Below are positions 34,457-42,595 of a stretch of DNA of 55,752 nucleotides, piece after piece. Every line of letters begins with the position of its first letter. The stretch's first letter is position 1. This DNA comes from an uncultured Eubacterium sp. (GTDB taxonomy: Bacteria; Bacillota; Clostridia; Lachnospirales; Lachnospiraceae), in NCBI GenBank assembly GCA_947384955.1, contig CANDJC010000008.1, positions 1-55,752 of the forward strand, read 5' to 3'. The notes beneath the pieces were generated by a model. The model ran no database searches. It saw only the letters and a program-made list of their open reading frames with translations, and had not been told where the DNA came from. The translations under genes were made by a program, and so were the position numbers.

Positions 34457-35659
34457 TCATTTTGCCATTTCTTTTATCATGCCCAGATAGGATTCAGCCG
34501 ACTTCTCCAGCTGAAATTCCTTTTCAATTACAATTCTTCCATGCATGTTTACGCTGTCAGAATCATAAAGTCTGCGGATTACTTTCACATAATCTTGCGG
34601 ACTGCTGCAATTGTAATAATCTAAATTTTCAGCGGCCGGTATTCCTTCTATCCCGATTTTATTTGTTAAAACCGGAATGCCTGCATACATCGCCTCGATA
34701 CATTTTACTTTAATTCCGGCACCCAGGCTGAGCGGAGCTACAAAGCACATTCCTTCGGCAAACCAGCGGTCGATATTTTCTACATAACCAGTCATATGAA
34801 TTTTATCACTTTCTAAATCACCCGCTGTTTCCCTGCCGCCTTTTCCTATAACCACAAATTCACAATCAAGGTCTGATAAAAGCGGCATCACATACCTGGC
34901 AAACCACCTGACTGCTGTGATATTTTCTTTTCGCTTCATATAGCCAAAATATATGATATTATGATTCTTTCGGTGATGCTGCATTCTGCTCCTGTGATAA
35001 TACGGAGCAATAACCTTTATTTTCGAACGGTTTACCTTATATCTGCAAAGCAGGTTTCTGTCTTTTTTATTTTGGACAACAACCCTGTCGCATATTTCCA
35101 GAGCACGGATTTCTCGATGAAACATATTTGCGGCTCTTAGATTTTTGTATTTTTTCCGAATAAGACTCTTTTCCTGTGCAGTTTCCCTTGCATAGGCCTG
35201 AAATGTAACATCGTGCTCTACAGCTGCAAAATTTGCCTTTGGAAATAAAGCGCGGATCATCTCTGCATACAGGACCACTGCTGTCCATTCTAAGATTACC
35301 ACATCCGGCCTGTATCCTTCTTTTTGCATGCGCACCAGTCTTTTTATCATCTCATGCGCTAATCGCGAAGATAATGCATCTCCATATTTATAAAAAGGAT
35401 TGATTTTCGAATGAATGCTCAGACAGTTCCATATAAATTTTTTCATTCCTTCTGGAACAACAATCAGCTCCATTCCTGAATCATAACGGCTTTTATCAAA
35501 ACAGGCCTCTTCCTTTTTTGAACAAAATGTAACCAGTCTGATATGTACAGATTTATCTTTCGCAAAATAAGACTGATAAAAATTAACCGTCTTCCCGCCG
35601 GCATGAGATACTCCGTCAAATGGTGTGCACAAAGAAATCCAAAGCAGTTCCACAATCAT
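34457..35659 (-). CDS. Glycosyltransferase family 4-like
   Basis: 400 aa, GT-B type. It opens VELLWISLCTPFDGVSHAGGKTVNFY, with the glycine-rich acceptor loop. The C-terminal donor domain has IIYFGYMKRKENITAVRWF, FVVIGKGG, and APLSLGAGIKVKCIEAMYAGIPV, whose spaced acidic residue fits the GT4 donor site. Spacing to neighbours is about 30 bp, consistent with one operon. Sugar specificity cannot be read from the sequence. Confidence 0.87.
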   Translation of the reverse strand: MIVELLWISLCTPFDGVSHAGGKTVNFYQSYFAKDKSVHIRLVTFCSKKEEACFDKSRYDSGMELIVVPEGMKKFIWNCLSIHSKINPFYKYGDALSSRLAHEMIKRLVRMQKEGYRPDVVILEWTAVVLYAEMIRALFPKANFAAVEHDVTFQAYARETAQEKSLIRKKYKNLRAANMFHREIRALEICDRVVVQNKKDRNLLCRYKVNRSKIKVIAPYYHRSRMQHHRKNHNIIYFGYMKRKENITAVRWFARYVMPLLSDLDCEFVVIGKGGRETAGDLESDKIHMTGYVENIDRWFAEGMCFVAPLSLGAGIKVKCIEAMYAGIPVLTNKIGIEGIPAAENLDYYNCSSPQDYVKVIRRLYDSDSVNMHGRIVIEKEFQLEKSAESYLGMIKEMAK

Positions 35660-35688
35660 TCTCCTCTAAATACTATAATCCTTCTTCT

Positions 35689-36954
35689 TTAAACAAGCGC
35701 AAACAGCACTAACAGCATTGACCAGGAACCCCGGATTGTCAGATAAGTAATTCCTTCAAATAATACTGCCGTTACCATATAGGCCCATTTATTATTCTTA
35801 TTTCGGATAATGGCTTTCACAGCATAAAAATAATAAATGAAAGCTCCGAAAATACCATTCCCTACGATAAGCGTAACCACATCTGTCTCTGGATTCCATC
35901 CAAGCCCGGATGATACCGGATTTCCATAAAATATCGAAAACCGGTATCCGGCAGAAAAATAGCCGCACCCAAAAATTACATTTAAAATATTTTCTTCTTT
36001 CAGCACATTCAGCAGGTTCAGATAATAGGAAGCATGAACACCTGTACTGGAATCTGCATCTGAAATATCCGTTATATTTTTAAGTCCTGCCAGAATTCCG
36101 CTAATCCTGTTACTCAGGCTGTCTCCTGCAAATAAAATGCCAAAACATGCCACCGCCATAAATACCAGACAGAAAGCAAATAACCGGGATTTCATTTTCA
36201 TCTTTCCTTTAAACAGCATAAGAAACCAGTAACAGATTACGCCCGCAAATGCAACATAGCCAGACCTGGATGTAGAAAGCAGAATTGCAAAAAGAAAGAA
36301 TATTCCAATGGTATACTTCTTTTTTTTCATCCAAAGAATAAATCCCACAATCATAATCAGCGAAAAATTCGCTGGTTCCCAGCCCAGCCCTGTCATCCTG
36401 ATAACCGCATCATTCGGTCCGCCTACAAAATGGTCAAACCGCACCGTATTTCCTCCTACAGTCACATGCAGCAGTTCTGAAAAAATAACCGTATTTAATT
36501 TGATGCGGAAAAGAGCATAAACGATAATTTGCAGATATCCCCATATCATCTGAATCAAGCTTCCGATTTCCATTCCTTTTAAAAAGCTTTCGCGTACCTG
36601 CTTCATTTCATAAGAATTGTAAGCGCAGGACAAAAATCCAAAAAGCATAATATACTTAAACGCCAGTTTGAGAAGCTGCATCCTTCCAGGCAGGTCAATG
36701 ACAAGAAAAGACGCTGCAAAAGACAGCATAATACTTACCAGAAACGATGCAAAGAAAGAAAAGTACCCGCTCTTTGTACTGATACGCAGTCTGCATCTGC
36801 TGACTGTCAGCTTATATACAATCCATACAGCAAGAATATAATTATAAAACGCTCCTATCCCAAAATTGAGAGCACCCATACTGCAGGTTGCCCCTACCAT
36901 TGTACATAATCTTAATTCAGTTTTTCTTTGCCCAGATAACAGTTTCAAATCCAT
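35689..36954 (-). CDS. Wzy-like O-antigen/polysaccharide polymerase
   Basis: 421 aa with about 10-11 hydrophobic spans (for example GYFSFFASFLVSIMLSFAAS and a large outer loop around residues 285-330). The pattern is that of O-antigen polymerases, which join flipped repeat units. Sequence identity in this family is always low, so the call rests on topology and on the Wzx, Wzz and glycosyltransferase genes around it. Start is uncertain: ATG 36954 overlaps a methyltransferase remnant by 38 bp and lacks a clear ribosome binding site; ATG 36900 is an alternative. Confidence 0.8.
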   Translation of the reverse strand: MDLKLLSGQRKTELRLCTMVGATCSMGALNFGIGAFYNYILAVWIVYKLTVSRCRLRISTKSGYFSFFASFLVSIMLSFAASFLVIDLPGRMQLLKLAFKYIMLFGFLSCAYNSYEMKQVRESFLKGMEIGSLIQMIWGYLQIIVYALFRIKLNTVIFSELLHVTVGGNTVRFDHFVGGPNDAVIRMTGLGWEPANFSLIMIVGFILWMKKKKYTIGIFFLFAILLSTSRSGYVAFAGVICYWFLMLFKGKMKMKSRLFAFCLVFMAVACFGILFAGDSLSNRISGILAGLKNITDISDADSSTGVHASYYLNLLNVLKEENILNVIFGCGYFSAGYRFSIFYGNPVSSGLGWNPETDVVTLIVGNGIFGAFIYYFYAVKAIIRNKNNKWAYMVTAVLFEGITYLTIRGSWSMLLVLFALV

Positions 36955-37153
36955 AATAAACCCAGGTACCTATATACACTTTCTTTTTTATCTTACTAAC
37001 CGGTTCCATCAGATATCCTGCAAGCCAGTATATGATCGGTTTGTAAGGATTTTTACATTGCAGTATTTTCATGCCATCCTTATACAGCCTTAAAATAACT
37101 TTTTCTGCATCAGGAAGATATCTGTGCGTACAGTCATCATAAAAGTTTACGCC
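36917..37153 (-). pseudogene. C-terminal remnant of a SAM methyltransferase
   Basis: A 78-codon open frame without a start, squeezed between the 3' end of the dehydratase gene and the Wzy-like gene and overlapping both. It begins VNFYDDCTHRYLP, continues DGMKILQCKNPYKPIIYWLAG, and ends GTWVYYGFETVIWAKKN. This aligns with the last third of the methyltransferase at 19.8-20.5 kb (NFYDDPTHIWLP, NNMKIIFARQQYKPVYSWLWG, and the poly-G-restored GTWGFWGFETVIWAEK). It is a 5'-deleted relic, useful as an internal reference for the frame of the other copy. Confidence 0.75.
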
Positions 37154-38111
37154 AGTATTGCAGCATGTCTGAAACCGTCTGCTCCATCGAAATCTTCTGT
37201 GACCACCCTGTATGACGCTTTAGCTTTTCAGTATTTCCTGCAATTACCTTTTCATCTGAAGGTCGTAAAAGACATTTATCTGTTATAATTTCCAGTTTAT
37301 GGCTGATTTCCGTTTCAATCATTGCAATAATATCCCGCATCTGATAAATATGTTCGGATGAAATATTATAAGCTTCACCAGGCATGCCTTTTTCTGCCAG
37401 CAGTACCAGCGCACGGATTAAATCCCTCTGATCCAAAATTGCTCTTCTCGTTTCCAGATTGCCTGCACGAATCCGATAACTGCCATCTCTCTCTGCTTCA
37501 ACTGCCCGATAAGTAAAATCAGATGTTGCATCGTTCACTTTCCGAACACCAGTCGAGTTAAAAATACGTGCCCTGATACAGCGGATATTGTCATTTTTGT
37601 AATACTGATAAGCCAGAAAATCCTGGGCGGCTTTGCTTACTCCATACGGATGCAGCGGCTTTAACTTTGCTGTTTCCTTCACAAAAACTTCGTTACCTTT
37701 AAGTTCATTCAGCGTTTCTCCATACTCAGCACTGCTGCATGCCACTACTACCACAGGGTCATAGCCTGCCTTCACTTTTCTTGTATCTTTAACTGCCTCA
37801 AATACCGATATCGTACCGTTAATATTTATATCCATTGTCTCAAACGGCCGCTCCCAGGAAATCTGAGGATAAGACTGCGCCGCCAGATGATATATCTGCT
37901 CCGGCTGGAACTCTTCAATAATTCTTCCAATGCTCCTCGGGTAACGGATATCACATTCTAAAAGCTTTGCTTTTGCTCTGATTTCATTCAGGTTTACCGT
38001 TGGCTTATAATAAGTCCCAGTTACCTGATACCCCCCCCCGGAGAAATTTCCAAAATATTCCACCATATGGGAACCAGCCATCCCGCCTGCACCAGTAATC
38101 AATACTTTCAT
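37137..38111 (-). CDS. GDP-mannose/GDP-heptose 4,6-dehydratase-like SDR enzyme with poly-G tract
   Basis: 324 aa. Extended short-chain dehydrogenase fold: NAD(P)-binding GAGGMAGSHMVEYF near the start, AAQSYPQISWERPFETMDININGT, and the catalytic tyrosine in HPYGVSKAAQDF. It resembles GDP-mannose 4,6-dehydratases, including DmhA-type enzymes that act on GDP-heptose. The adjacent HddA-like kinase makes the heptose substrate attractive, but mannose cannot be excluded. Codons 25-27 are part of a nine-G run (38039-38031), in frame here; a change of one or two bases would destroy nearly the whole protein. Confidence 0.84.
   Translation of the reverse strand: MKVLITGAGGMAGSHMVEYFGNFSGGGYQVTGTYYKPTVNLNEIRAKAKLLECDIRYPRSIGRIIEEFQPEQIYHLAAQSYPQISWERPFETMDININGTISVFEAVKDTRKVKAGYDPVVVVACSSAEYGETLNELKGNEVFVKETAKLKPLHPYGVSKAAQDFLAYQYYKNDNIRCIRARIFNSTGVRKVNDATSDFTYRAVEAERDGSYRIRAGNLETRRAILDQRDLIRALVLLAEKGMPGEAYNISSEHIYQMRDIIAMIETEISHKLEIITDKCLLRPSDEKVIAGNTEKLKRHTGWSQKISMEQTVSDMLQYWRKLL
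38031..38039 (-). repeat. Poly-G tract (G9) near the start of the dehydratase gene, in frame
   Basis: Nine G on the coding strand, followed by TAT, encoding GGGY at residues 25-28. Any change not divisible by three would abolish the enzyme. Confidence 0.85.
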
Positions 38112-38134
38112 CTGTCATTCCTCCAAAGCACCAT

Positions 38135-39139
38135 CTATACTTCTAACGGTTCGTAATTTTCCGGGCTGTAATGCAGTACCTGCGTTCCATTATCTTCAAA
38201 GCAAAATGGAATATGCATCAGGCCTTTCATTGCTTCCAGCACACTTCTGCGCTGTTCCGGGCAGACATAGAACAGCAGGAAACCTCCGCCTCCGGCGCCA
38301 AGCAGTTTCCCTCCCAAAGCTCCTGCCTTCCTGCCTGTTTCATACAGACGGTCTATCATATCTGTACTGACATGACTGCCAGTCTGGCGCTTTAGCTGCC
38401 ATGTATAATCCAAAAGCCTTCCAAATTCATCTAAACAGCCGTCTTCATCCGTCAGAATTTTATGGGCTTCGTCAACCAGCTGCAGCATTTCTTTCATTTG
38501 AAATATCTTATCTTTTTTCGAACGTGCATCTGCGGCATGTATTTCAGATGACAAGCGTGTAAATCCTGTAAAAAACATAAGTAAATTTTTCTGAAGCCGT
38601 TCTTTCCGTTCAGGACTGATGATTACCGGCAGAACTTCATAATTTTCTCCATAAAAATTTATTCGGTTTAATCCTCCATAGGCCGCCGCAATCTGGTCCT
38701 GCCATCCGCCGGCTTCCTGACACATCCTGCGTTCCAGATAAATCGCTTCATCAGCCAGCCGTTTTTTGTCTGCATATTTTCCTTTCAGACAGTAAAAAGC
38801 ATTCAGCATCCCTACAGCAAAAGATGAACTGGTACCCAGCCCCGACCTGGCAGGAAGGTCTGCTTCATATGTCAGGCGGATTTCCTGCATATCAAGCATT
38901 TTCATAGCATTTCTGATAGCTGGATGACTGATATTTTCTATCTCTTTTACCCGCTCAATTCTCGAATAAGACAATTCCGTACTATATTCAAAAAACCGTG
39001 GTAAATGACGTACTGTAACGTAGCAGAATTTATCAAATGTAGAAGACAGCACTGCTCCGCCATATTCCCTGAAAAATTCCTCGATATCTGTTCCGCCGCC
39101 AAAAAAAGACATCCGAAACGGTGTTTTTGTTATAATCAT
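38135..39139 (-). CDS. hddA: GHMP kinase, HddA-like (D-glycero-D-manno-heptose 7-phosphate 1-kinase)
   Basis: 334 aa. HddA phosphorylates D-glycero-alpha-D-manno-heptose 7-phosphate at C1 on the way to GDP-heptose. The N-terminus ITKTPFRMSFFGGGTDIEEF is the hallmark of this GHMP subgroup. ATP loop ARSGLGTSSSFAVG and the C-terminal motif KLLGAGGGGFLLFY follow. HddC and GmhB partners are not in the window. Its GmhA-like partner is at the other end of the same locus. It overlaps the next upstream gene by 4 bp (ATGA). Confidence 0.86.
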   Translation of the reverse strand: MIITKTPFRMSFFGGGTDIEEFFREYGGAVLSSTFDKFCYVTVRHLPRFFEYSTELSYSRIERVKEIENISHPAIRNAMKMLDMQEIRLTYEADLPARSGLGTSSSFAVGMLNAFYCLKGKYADKKRLADEAIYLERRMCQEAGGWQDQIAAAYGGLNRINFYGENYEVLPVIISPERKERLQKNLLMFFTGFTRLSSEIHAADARSKKDKIFQMKEMLQLVDEAHKILTDEDGCLDEFGRLLDYTWQLKRQTGSHVSTDMIDRLYETGRKAGALGGKLLGAGGGGFLLFYVCPEQRRSVLEAMKGLMHIPFCFEDNGTQVLHYSPENYEPLEV

Positions 39140-39996
39140 AATTTCTCACGTTTTCCTTCTATTCCTCTTTGATAATCCATAATTCCCTGCCTGATATCCC
39201 CTGTCTCTCTCCCTGTTATAAGCAAAAATAATACTACTAAAAATCTTGTAACATAAAAATACATCCAGGACAGCGGACAGAAATAATCTTTCCAGTTACG
39301 CAGTACAATCAGCCTGTTTCTCGTTGTATAATACAGCTTCAGTCCTTTTATCCTATCCGCAGACCGCCCTATCTTGTGCCATATCACTGCATCAGAAACA
39401 TATTTTATCCGGTATCCATTTTTTAAAAGCCTTACGGAAAGGTCTGAATCTTCACAATACATAAAAAACTGTTCCGAAAACAATCCTATTTTTCGATAAA
39501 TGTCTGCCGGCATAAGAAAGCAGCATCCGCATACAAAGGATACATACCGGCTCATAGAAAACTTTTGATGCCTGAATGTCCCAAATACTTTTGATGTTTT
39601 GCCCCCGCCATACCATATTTTATCCCGGCTGCTGTAATCATTAATCCTGCAAGTCAGCACCGTATTTTTCTCATAAGCAGAAATCATTCTCTCAAGAAAA
39701 TCGGGGCTCACAACTGTATCATTATTTAAGCATAAAAGAAACTCAGCCTTTTCTTTTAAAGCAATTTCTGCACCTACATTATTTGCCGCTCCAAATCCTA
39801 TATTTTCACCCAGTATCCTTACAACTACCCCTTCTAAATTTTCGCAGTCCGATATCCGTTCTTCCAGATTCGAATGGTTATCGACGACTATAATCACATA
39901 ATTGCTGTATGTAGATTTTTTTATGCTTTTGATACACTCTAATGTATCCCTTCGTCCATTATAATTGATAAGTATGATTCCAATTTTTCCATTCAT
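39136..39996 (-). CDS. Glycosyltransferase family 2 (rhamnosyltransferase-like)
   Basis: 286 aa. GT-A fold: IGIILINYNGRRDTLECIKS, VVDNHS, and FLLCLNNDTVVSPDFLE, where the acidic residue takes the place of the DxD aspartate. CEDSDLSVRLLKNGY includes the usual catalytic ED. A hydrophobic C-terminal stretch (PLSWMYFYVTRFLVVLFLLI) probably associates with the membrane, as in many rhamnosyltransferase-type GT2 enzymes. Overlaps both neighbours by 4 bp. Confidence 0.9.
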   Translation of the reverse strand: MNGKIGIILINYNGRRDTLECIKSIKKSTYSNYVIIVVDNHSNLEERISDCENLEGVVVRILGENIGFGAANNVGAEIALKEKAEFLLCLNNDTVVSPDFLERMISAYEKNTVLTCRINDYSSRDKIWYGGGKTSKVFGTFRHQKFSMSRYVSFVCGCCFLMPADIYRKIGLFSEQFFMYCEDSDLSVRLLKNGYRIKYVSDAVIWHKIGRSADRIKGLKLYYTTRNRLIVLRNWKDYFCPLSWMYFYVTRFLVVLFLLITGRETGDIRQGIMDYQRGIEGKREKL

Positions 39997-41111
39997 TTTA
40001 ACGCTTCTTTTATAACCTCATCTGTAAGTCTGACAACATTCGGAAAGCTGTATTCCTCTGCTCTTTTTTCTGCCAGTTTTTTATCGAACCCATATTCTTT
40101 AAAATACGCTTTCTCAATTCCTCTCGAAATCGAAGAAATATCATAAGGGTCTGCCAGAACCGCCGCTCCTTCCCCCAGTTCTTTCATTGACGAACAGCTG
40201 CCTGTTACAACCGGAATGCCATATCTGAATCCTTCAATAATCGGTATTCCAAATCCCTCATATTCAGAAACAAGCAGCACAGCCTTTCCATGACGGTATA
40301 AATAAGACTTATCATTATCGCTGATATAGCCCAAAAAAATAATCCTGTCACCAAATCCGCGCTCTTCTGCAAATTTTTTCAAGCTGGGATAATTTTTATT
40401 CCAGCTCCCGGCCAGATACATTCTGACCGGCTCTGATGGATTCTTTTTACAAAAATCCATAAATCCCATCATTGTATTCTTTAAATTCTTATTCGGCCTC
40501 ATATCTCCTATATAAAAAACAAACGGCCTGTTTCCATCAATCAGTCTGCTGTCCGGGCACTTTTTCTGACTTTTGGATTCCACATAGGAACATTTGATAA
40601 CTTTGATTTTGCTTTCATCAATTCCATAAAACCTGATAATATCTTTTTTTGTGTTTTCCGATACACAGGCTACATAGTCCGCTTTTTTCAGTGACCGGTA
40701 ATACATGTTCAAATATATCCTGCGTATGACAGAATAATTTTCAGGATAAATCCTCACCATCAAATCATGTACAATGCATATCTTTTTTGCGCTTTTATAT
40801 ATTGTATGCGGATATAACCCATCACAAATATATACGTCATTTTTCCCGAAAAACAGTTCTATTGGAATGATATATGCAAATATCTTTGGCAGTCTGGATA
40901 TAATCAGAACTGGTCTCATCCACTGATTTTCCTTCTCACTTATGCGTTTTCTGCAGACACCTTTAAAATCAAAGCATGCAGAAACTATCTTATATTCCCT
41001 CTTCCGGCTTAACAGGCCCTTCGTTACATTTTCATGAAATAAATGTACTCCTGTTTTCTTTTTTCTTAAAATTAAATTACCATTAAGCAAACATACTTTT
41101 TTCATTTCCAT
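39993..41111 (-). CDS. Glycosyltransferase family 4
   Basis: 372 aa. GT-B architecture with the donor domain PFVFYIGDMRPNKNLKNTM, YLAGSWNKNYPSL, IIFLGYISDNDKSYLY and the E-x7-E segment SEYEGFGIPIIEGFRYGIPVV, which positions it clearly in GT4 (mannosyltransferase-like). Donor identity is unknown. It is translationally coupled to the next gene by ATGA. An ATG six bases downstream of the first is an alternative start. Confidence 0.92.
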   Translation of the reverse strand: MEMKKVCLLNGNLILRKKKTGVHLFHENVTKGLLSRKREYKIVSACFDFKGVCRKRISEKENQWMRPVLIISRLPKIFAYIIPIELFFGKNDVYICDGLYPHTIYKSAKKICIVHDLMVRIYPENYSVIRRIYLNMYYRSLKKADYVACVSENTKKDIIRFYGIDESKIKVIKCSYVESKSQKKCPDSRLIDGNRPFVFYIGDMRPNKNLKNTMMGFMDFCKKNPSEPVRMYLAGSWNKNYPSLKKFAEERGFGDRIIFLGYISDNDKSYLYRHGKAVLLVSEYEGFGIPIIEGFRYGIPVVTGSCSSMKELGEGAAVLADPYDISSISRGIEKAYFKEYGFDKKLAEKRAEEYSFPNVVRLTDEVIKEALK

Positions 41112-41224
41112 ATGGCTGCCTCATCTCCCCTCTTCCAGCGTCCGGACAGCCACAGAATAGAACCATGCAGTTCCCCTTCGTCCAGTGTCAGGATATCCAT
41201 CATGTATCAAATTTTGTGCTAAAA

Positions 41225-42394
41225 TCATTGATAAGCTTCTTTATATATCTTTTGCATAACTGCTTCTGTCTTTTTTATGTCATACTGCTTCGCTTTTTGG
41301 GCATTATACTGTCCGCATTTCAGCCTGAAACTTTCGTTTTCCATCATCTGCTGAATGGCTCCTGCTATCTCATTCACGGATCCTGGATCGATACAGATAC
41401 CTGTTCTTCCATTTTCTGTATAATCCCTCATACCATTTACATTGGAAGATATCAGCGGCAAGCCCGCTGCCATCGCTTCCATCGGAGCGATCCCAAATCC
41501 CTCACGGACAGATGGATGTATAAAACAGTCTGCCGCCTTGCACAGCTGTGCGATATCCCTGCGAAAACCAAGCATTCGGATATTCTCTTCCATACCGTAA
41601 TCTTTTATTATTCTTCTATATCCAGCTTCCAGCTTCCCCTGCCCTATGATCAGATAAACGATTCCGGGGTTTTGCAGCCTGTGCAGCGCCTCTATGACAG
41701 CCTTTTGATTTTTCCGTTCATGCAGTTCTCCGACGGAGAGCAGTACAAAAGCATCATCCGGTACCTTCAGCTCCCGGCGTTTTTCTTCCCGTGTTACAGA
41801 ACACGATGCAAACTTCCCGGTATCCACACCGATTCCCGGTATATATACTGTTTTTCCGGCATGAAAATGTTTTTTCGCCCGTTTATAATCCTCACGGTTT
41901 ATCGTAATGAGTACATCTGTGAGCCGGCTCAATCCGCGTTCTGCGGGATAATAAAACAGCCAGTTTCTGACTGGCGCTCCATCAAAAAAATGAAAACCGT
42001 GTGCTGTATAAAAGACTTTCATTTGATTCTTTCTGCGGTACTTCGCCGCCTCTGTCCTTACAATCGCAGCACAGATCGGTGAATGACAGTGTACAAGGTC
42101 AAACCGCTTTTTCAACAGCTTCCTTACCTGCAGTACGGATCTGATCTGCATTCCGGCTTTTTTCATGCTTCTTGAAAAATCAATATGCACGATGTACACG
42201 CCTTTTGCCCTCATTTTCCTGACGAAATCATCAATTCTTTCCTGCGGACTGACTTCTTCTTTACTGTGAAAATTTGCCGCCAGCGTTACCTCATATCCAA
42301 GACTCAAAAGAATATCCACATTGCTTCTGTTAAAATTGTCAAACATTGAAGCCTGTGAAGCAATACACAAAACCTGTTTTCTATGTGATGACAT
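41225..42394 (-). CDS. Glycosyltransferase family 4 (EpsD/capsular type)
   Basis: 389 aa. N-terminal half with CIASQASMFDNFNRSNVDILLSLGYEV and VHCHSPICAAIVRTEAAKYR; the HGFHFFDGAP segment is typical of capsular GT4 enzymes of the EpsD/PglA type. Donor half with VLLSVGELHERKNQKAVIEAL and the E-x7-E region SVREGFGIAPMEAMAAGLPLI. As the first transferase after Wzz it may add an early sugar. No initiating phosphoglycosyl transferase is present in the window. Confidence 0.92.
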   Translation of the reverse strand: MSSHRKQVLCIASQASMFDNFNRSNVDILLSLGYEVTLAANFHSKEEVSPQERIDDFVRKMRAKGVYIVHIDFSRSMKKAGMQIRSVLQVRKLLKKRFDLVHCHSPICAAIVRTEAAKYRRKNQMKVFYTAHGFHFFDGAPVRNWLFYYPAERGLSRLTDVLITINREDYKRAKKHFHAGKTVYIPGIGVDTGKFASCSVTREEKRRELKVPDDAFVLLSVGELHERKNQKAVIEALHRLQNPGIVYLIIGQGKLEAGYRRIIKDYGMEENIRMLGFRRDIAQLCKAADCFIHPSVREGFGIAPMEAMAAGLPLISSNVNGMRDYTENGRTGICIDPGSVNEIAGAIQQMMENESFRLKCGQYNAQKAKQYDIKKTEAVMQKIYKEAYQ

Positions 42395-42595
42395 GATATT
42401 TACCTTTCTGATGGTGTGACCGTTCCTTGCTTTTTAAACTGCCTGACCCACACATTTTCCTCTTCCTTTCACGCATTCTTATAAAAAGAGCTGGCTTCGC
42501 CATCCCCGCAGCCATTTTTACTCCAGGGTAATTTCTGTTTCCTATGACTCCTTCTCCTCTCATGCAGCCTTCAGACTCTCATGAAAGGTTCGGTT

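Noticed and set aside
19887-38039. Poly-G tracts as simple assembly errors
   Set aside because: Errors should hit long homopolymers anywhere. These four are restricted to one operon, share the same right flank, and two of them are in frame with a length of exactly nine. Read-level checking is still needed.
41165-42082. 305-aa plus-strand open frame
   Set aside because: It is the shadow of a clear GT4 glycosyltransferase on the minus strand, has an implausible Phe/Cys/His-rich composition and no ribosome binding site.
42381-42563. 60-aa frame between the Wzz-like and GT4 genes
   Set aside because: Basic low-complexity product that overlaps the start of the glycosyltransferase. No evidence of expression.
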